Positions 62,200-64,000 of a stretch of DNA of 64,000 nucleotides are shown here, in pieces. A program made the position numbers and the translations under genes. Within the stretch, counting starts at the first letter, position 1, and every line of letters begins with the position of its first letter. Source of the stretch: Mesorhizobium terrae (GTDB lineage Bacteria > Pseudomonadota > Alphaproteobacteria > Rhizobiales > Rhizobiaceae); contig NZ_CP044218.1 in NCBI RefSeq assembly GCF_008727715.1, forward strand, positions 1,426,001-1,490,000. The letters are read 5' to 3'. Below the pieces are notes generated by a model. The model was not told the origin of the DNA. It made no database searches and saw only the letters and a program-made list of their open reading frames with translations.

Positions 62200-63594
62200 T
62201 CAGCCAACGGCCGGCGTGGCTAGAAGCCAGAGCCCGAAGACGGTATAGGCGATCATCAGGATCGTGAGCGGTATCTGCGTGAGAACGGCACGAACCGGGG
62301 ACGGATCCAGCCTCGCGGCGAACACATGCGCGACAAGGACGGCGAGCACATGCCCGCAGACGATGGTGGCGGCCTGGATGTTCCATATCCACCAGGCAGC
62401 AGTCGCGCCGGCAACGATTCCCGCCTCGACCTGCATGTTCGCCGTGCCGAAAATATCCCACCCTCGCGCGAAGGGATCGGACAGCGCCACGAGCGCATAC
62501 TGACCGTCGACAAGCAGCGCCGTCAGATAGTGCGCGACATGATAGGCGAGAGCGATCGGCACGATCGACCAGACGAGCAAGCCGGCGGCATTGGCGAAAC
62601 CATGTGCCCTGCCGGCCAGGCGCAGGCCGAAGAAGACGGCTACGGCAAACAGCAACGCCAGGAGCAGAAAGGTCAGCACGAGACCCAGCGTAGCCGAACC
62701 GATCAGCGCCGTGCGCCCGGGGTATTCGAGAGGATTGACGCCGATCGAGCCGAGCCACAAGAACGTCTTGCCAAGCCCGTCGAAGGAAACCGACGACAGT
62801 GCGAGCAGCAGGAAGGCGACGCCACTCAACGGCAGTGATGGCGTGTCGAGCAGTCTTGCACCAGGCAGGTTGAGATAGAACCTGCCGTCCGCGCCACGGC
62901 CGACCATGGAAAAGCGCGCCAGCATCGAGAAAAAGACCGACAGGAACTCGCCGCGGCGGGCCCAGTTCTCATAACCGAACGCCAGCATGGCGATGAAGCC
63001 GACCAGCCAGTAGAGGCCGGCCGCAACGGCAAGCCGCGCGGGATCGTCCGGCGCCGGATCGACAAGTTCGAACCAGGCAAAGGCGAGGAACAACGCGAAG
63101 GCGGGCCAACAACCAGCGCCCCCTTTCGACGGTTCGTTGCGGACAAACCCCAGCCGCATCACCAGACGGTATGGCCCCTGCCATGGATTGAGCCAGGACC
63201 AAAGGTCACCCACCATTCCCTGCAGCAACACAAACCCGGCCCACAGAAGCGTCCAGACCGTCAGCGGAAGCGGATTGGAAAGAGGATCGCGACTGCCCCA
63301 GGAACCGGCAGCCAGCAGCAGTGCAAAGCCAGCGAAAGACAAGAGCCCGACTACCGTTTTTGCCCGATCGCCAAAGGTGAAGAGCGGCAAGCGCCACTGC
63401 CAGGCCCGTTCGAGGAAACCCGATGGCAGCAATGCCAGCACGAGAAAGGATGCACCAACCGCAAAGGCACCGCCGGCAATGTAATACCCTGTCGACAACA
63501 ACAGGACATGGCCGCGGTCCGAAGCGTGGGCAAGGGCAAGGCACGGCCACAACGCACCGGCAAGTGTGAGGCTGAGAAACCGCAGGAACCTCAC
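62200..63594 (-). CDS. Polytopic membrane protein of unknown function
   Basis: 464 residues with an N-terminal signal-like segment (ends LALAHA) and roughly ten to twelve membrane helices; loops contain GDLWSWLNPWQGPYR, FGYENWARRGEF and an extended HVAHYLTALLVDGQYALVALSDP stretch. Histidines in membrane helices are notable. I do not recognise an established family; I recall similar proteins being labelled 'fenitrothion hydrolase' in databases, but nothing here shows a hydrolase. It lies 131 bp upstream of the binding-protein gene on the same strand and may be part of the same uptake unit. Confidence 0.7.
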   Translation of the reverse strand: MRFLRFLSLTLAGALWPCLALAHASDRGHVLLLSTGYYIAGGAFAVGASFLVLALLPSGFLERAWQWRLPLFTFGDRAKTVVGLLSFAGFALLLAAGSWGSRDPLSNPLPLTVWTLLWAGFVLLQGMVGDLWSWLNPWQGPYRLVMRLGFVRNEPSKGGAGCWPAFALFLAFAWFELVDPAPDDPARLAVAAGLYWLVGFIAMLAFGYENWARRGEFLSVFFSMLARFSMVGRGADGRFYLNLPGARLLDTPSLPLSGVAFLLLALSSVSFDGLGKTFLWLGSIGVNPLEYPGRTALIGSATLGLVLTFLLLALLFAVAVFFGLRLAGRAHGFANAAGLLVWSIVPIALAYHVAHYLTALLVDGQYALVALSDPFARGWDIFGTANMQVEAGIVAGATAAWWIWNIQAATIVCGHVLAVLVAHVFAARLDPSPVRAVLTQIPLTILMIAYTVFGLWLLATPAVG

Positions 63595-63624
63595 AGCTGC
63601 CTTCCGCCGGAAGTCATCCTGATT

Positions 63625-64000
63625 TTAGACTTTCACCAACTGCCTGACGCGCGCTTCCTCGCCGAAGATGCGCAGATAGCGGGCGATTTCCTTCGTGTCG
63701 CCTGTCGCCTTGGCCGGATTGTCGGAGAGCTTCACCGCCGGGCGACCATTGGCGTCCGTCACCTTGCAGACCAGCGAGATGGCGTTGAGCCTGTCGGTGG
63801 AGATCGGCGCGCAATCCTCGAAATCATTGGTCAGGTTGGTGCCCCAGCCGAAGGACATGCGAACCTTGCCCTCGAAATGACGATAGGTCTCGATGATGGT
63901 ATCGACGTCGAGGCCATCGGAGAAGATCAGGAGTTTCTGCCTCGGGTCCCTGCCCTTATCGCGCCACCAGGAGATGATGCGCTCACCGCCTTCGACCGGC
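63625..64000 (-). CDS. pncB: Nicotinate phosphoribosyltransferase, C-terminal part
   Basis: The gene enters from the right edge; about 124 C-terminal codons are seen. Stretches [36 protein letters not shown] and [20 protein letters not shown] are characteristic of PncB, which turns nicotinate into nicotinate mononucleotide in NAD salvage. The 5' part and start are outside the window. It ends 31 bp before the unknown membrane protein gene on the same strand. Confidence 0.92.
   Translation of the reverse strand, partial: PVEGGERIISWWRDKGRDPRQKLLIFSDGLDVDTIIETYRHFEGKVRMSFGWGTNLTNDFEDCAPISTDRLNAISLVCKVTDANGRPAVKLSDNPAKATGDTKEIARYLRIFGEEARVRQLVKV

Overview
The window looks like a chromosomal stretch from a GC-rich alphaproteobacterium of the rhizobial group, most like Mesorhizobium or another Phyllobacteriaceae member. 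The reasons are the gene content (NAD-linked fdsGBA-fdhD-fdsD formate dehydrogenase, ChoX-type choline binding protein, dimethylglycine-type dehydrogenase, PmtA-like methyltransferase, DUF1127 protein), frequent 4-bp ATGA/GTGA gene overlaps, and short GC-rich palindromes of the kind scattered through rhizobial genomes. No rRNA, tRNA, CRISPR array, transposase, integrase or phage gene was seen. The genus is inferred, not shown.

Layout. 1-3.9 kb: the start of an ABC-F ATPase, then a choline-binding-protein/zinc-alcohol-dehydrogenase pair divergent from a BetI-like repressor, and an FMN reductase. 4.1-12.7 kb: a cysteine-free Mrp ATPase, a LysR regulator and the formate dehydrogenase operon, with an unrecognised 81-residue gene inserted between fdsA and fdhD. 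12.7-15.0 kb: four secreted proteins resembling two spore-coat-U/pilin-type subunits, a one-domain chaperone and an unknown protein, with no usher. 15.2-18.2 kb: an alpha/beta-hydrolase/degenerate-cyclase/LuxR fusion followed by three small genes (AhpD-like, NTF2-like, NIPSNAP-like). 18.3-23.8 kb: an operon matching E. coli ydcSTUV-patD (putrescine uptake and gamma-aminobutyraldehyde oxidation).

24-35 kb: a SAM methyltransferase with a MerR-type promoter facing its own MerR regulator; a LysR, DedA and PmtA-like group; an OmpR-type two-component system; and a TetR-controlled RND efflux pair without an outer-membrane channel gene. 35-43.7 kb: VOC/PhnB-like protein, ilvD with a cytosine-deaminase-like gene 9 bp downstream, a small lipoprotein, a second two-component system, an isoprenylcysteine-methyltransferase-like membrane protein, an EamA transporter and a tandem CDGSH iron-sulfur protein.

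43.8-48.2 kb: a choline-kinase-like gene overlapping a sarcosine/dimethylglycine dehydrogenase, divergent from a DeoR regulator. 48.2-56.2 kb: a complete kdpFABCDE potassium operon preceded by a 27-residue membrane peptide gene. 56.2-64 kb: a LysR gene, a DUF1127 gene, and a branched-chain-type ABC cassette (Tat-exported binding protein, two permeases, two ATPases) downstream of a 464-residue membrane protein, then the 3' part of pncB.

Recurring physiological themes are small nitrogen compounds (choline/betaine, dimethylglycine, putrescine), C1 metabolism (formate, and one-carbon units from demethylation) and envelope or osmotic functions (Kdp, RND pump, PmtA-like/DedA). The items most worth a second look are the usherless pilin-like locus, the 27-residue peptide before kdpF, the extra gene inside the fds operon, the hydrolase/pseudo-cyclase/LuxR fusion with its three partners, and the kinase/dehydrogenase pair.
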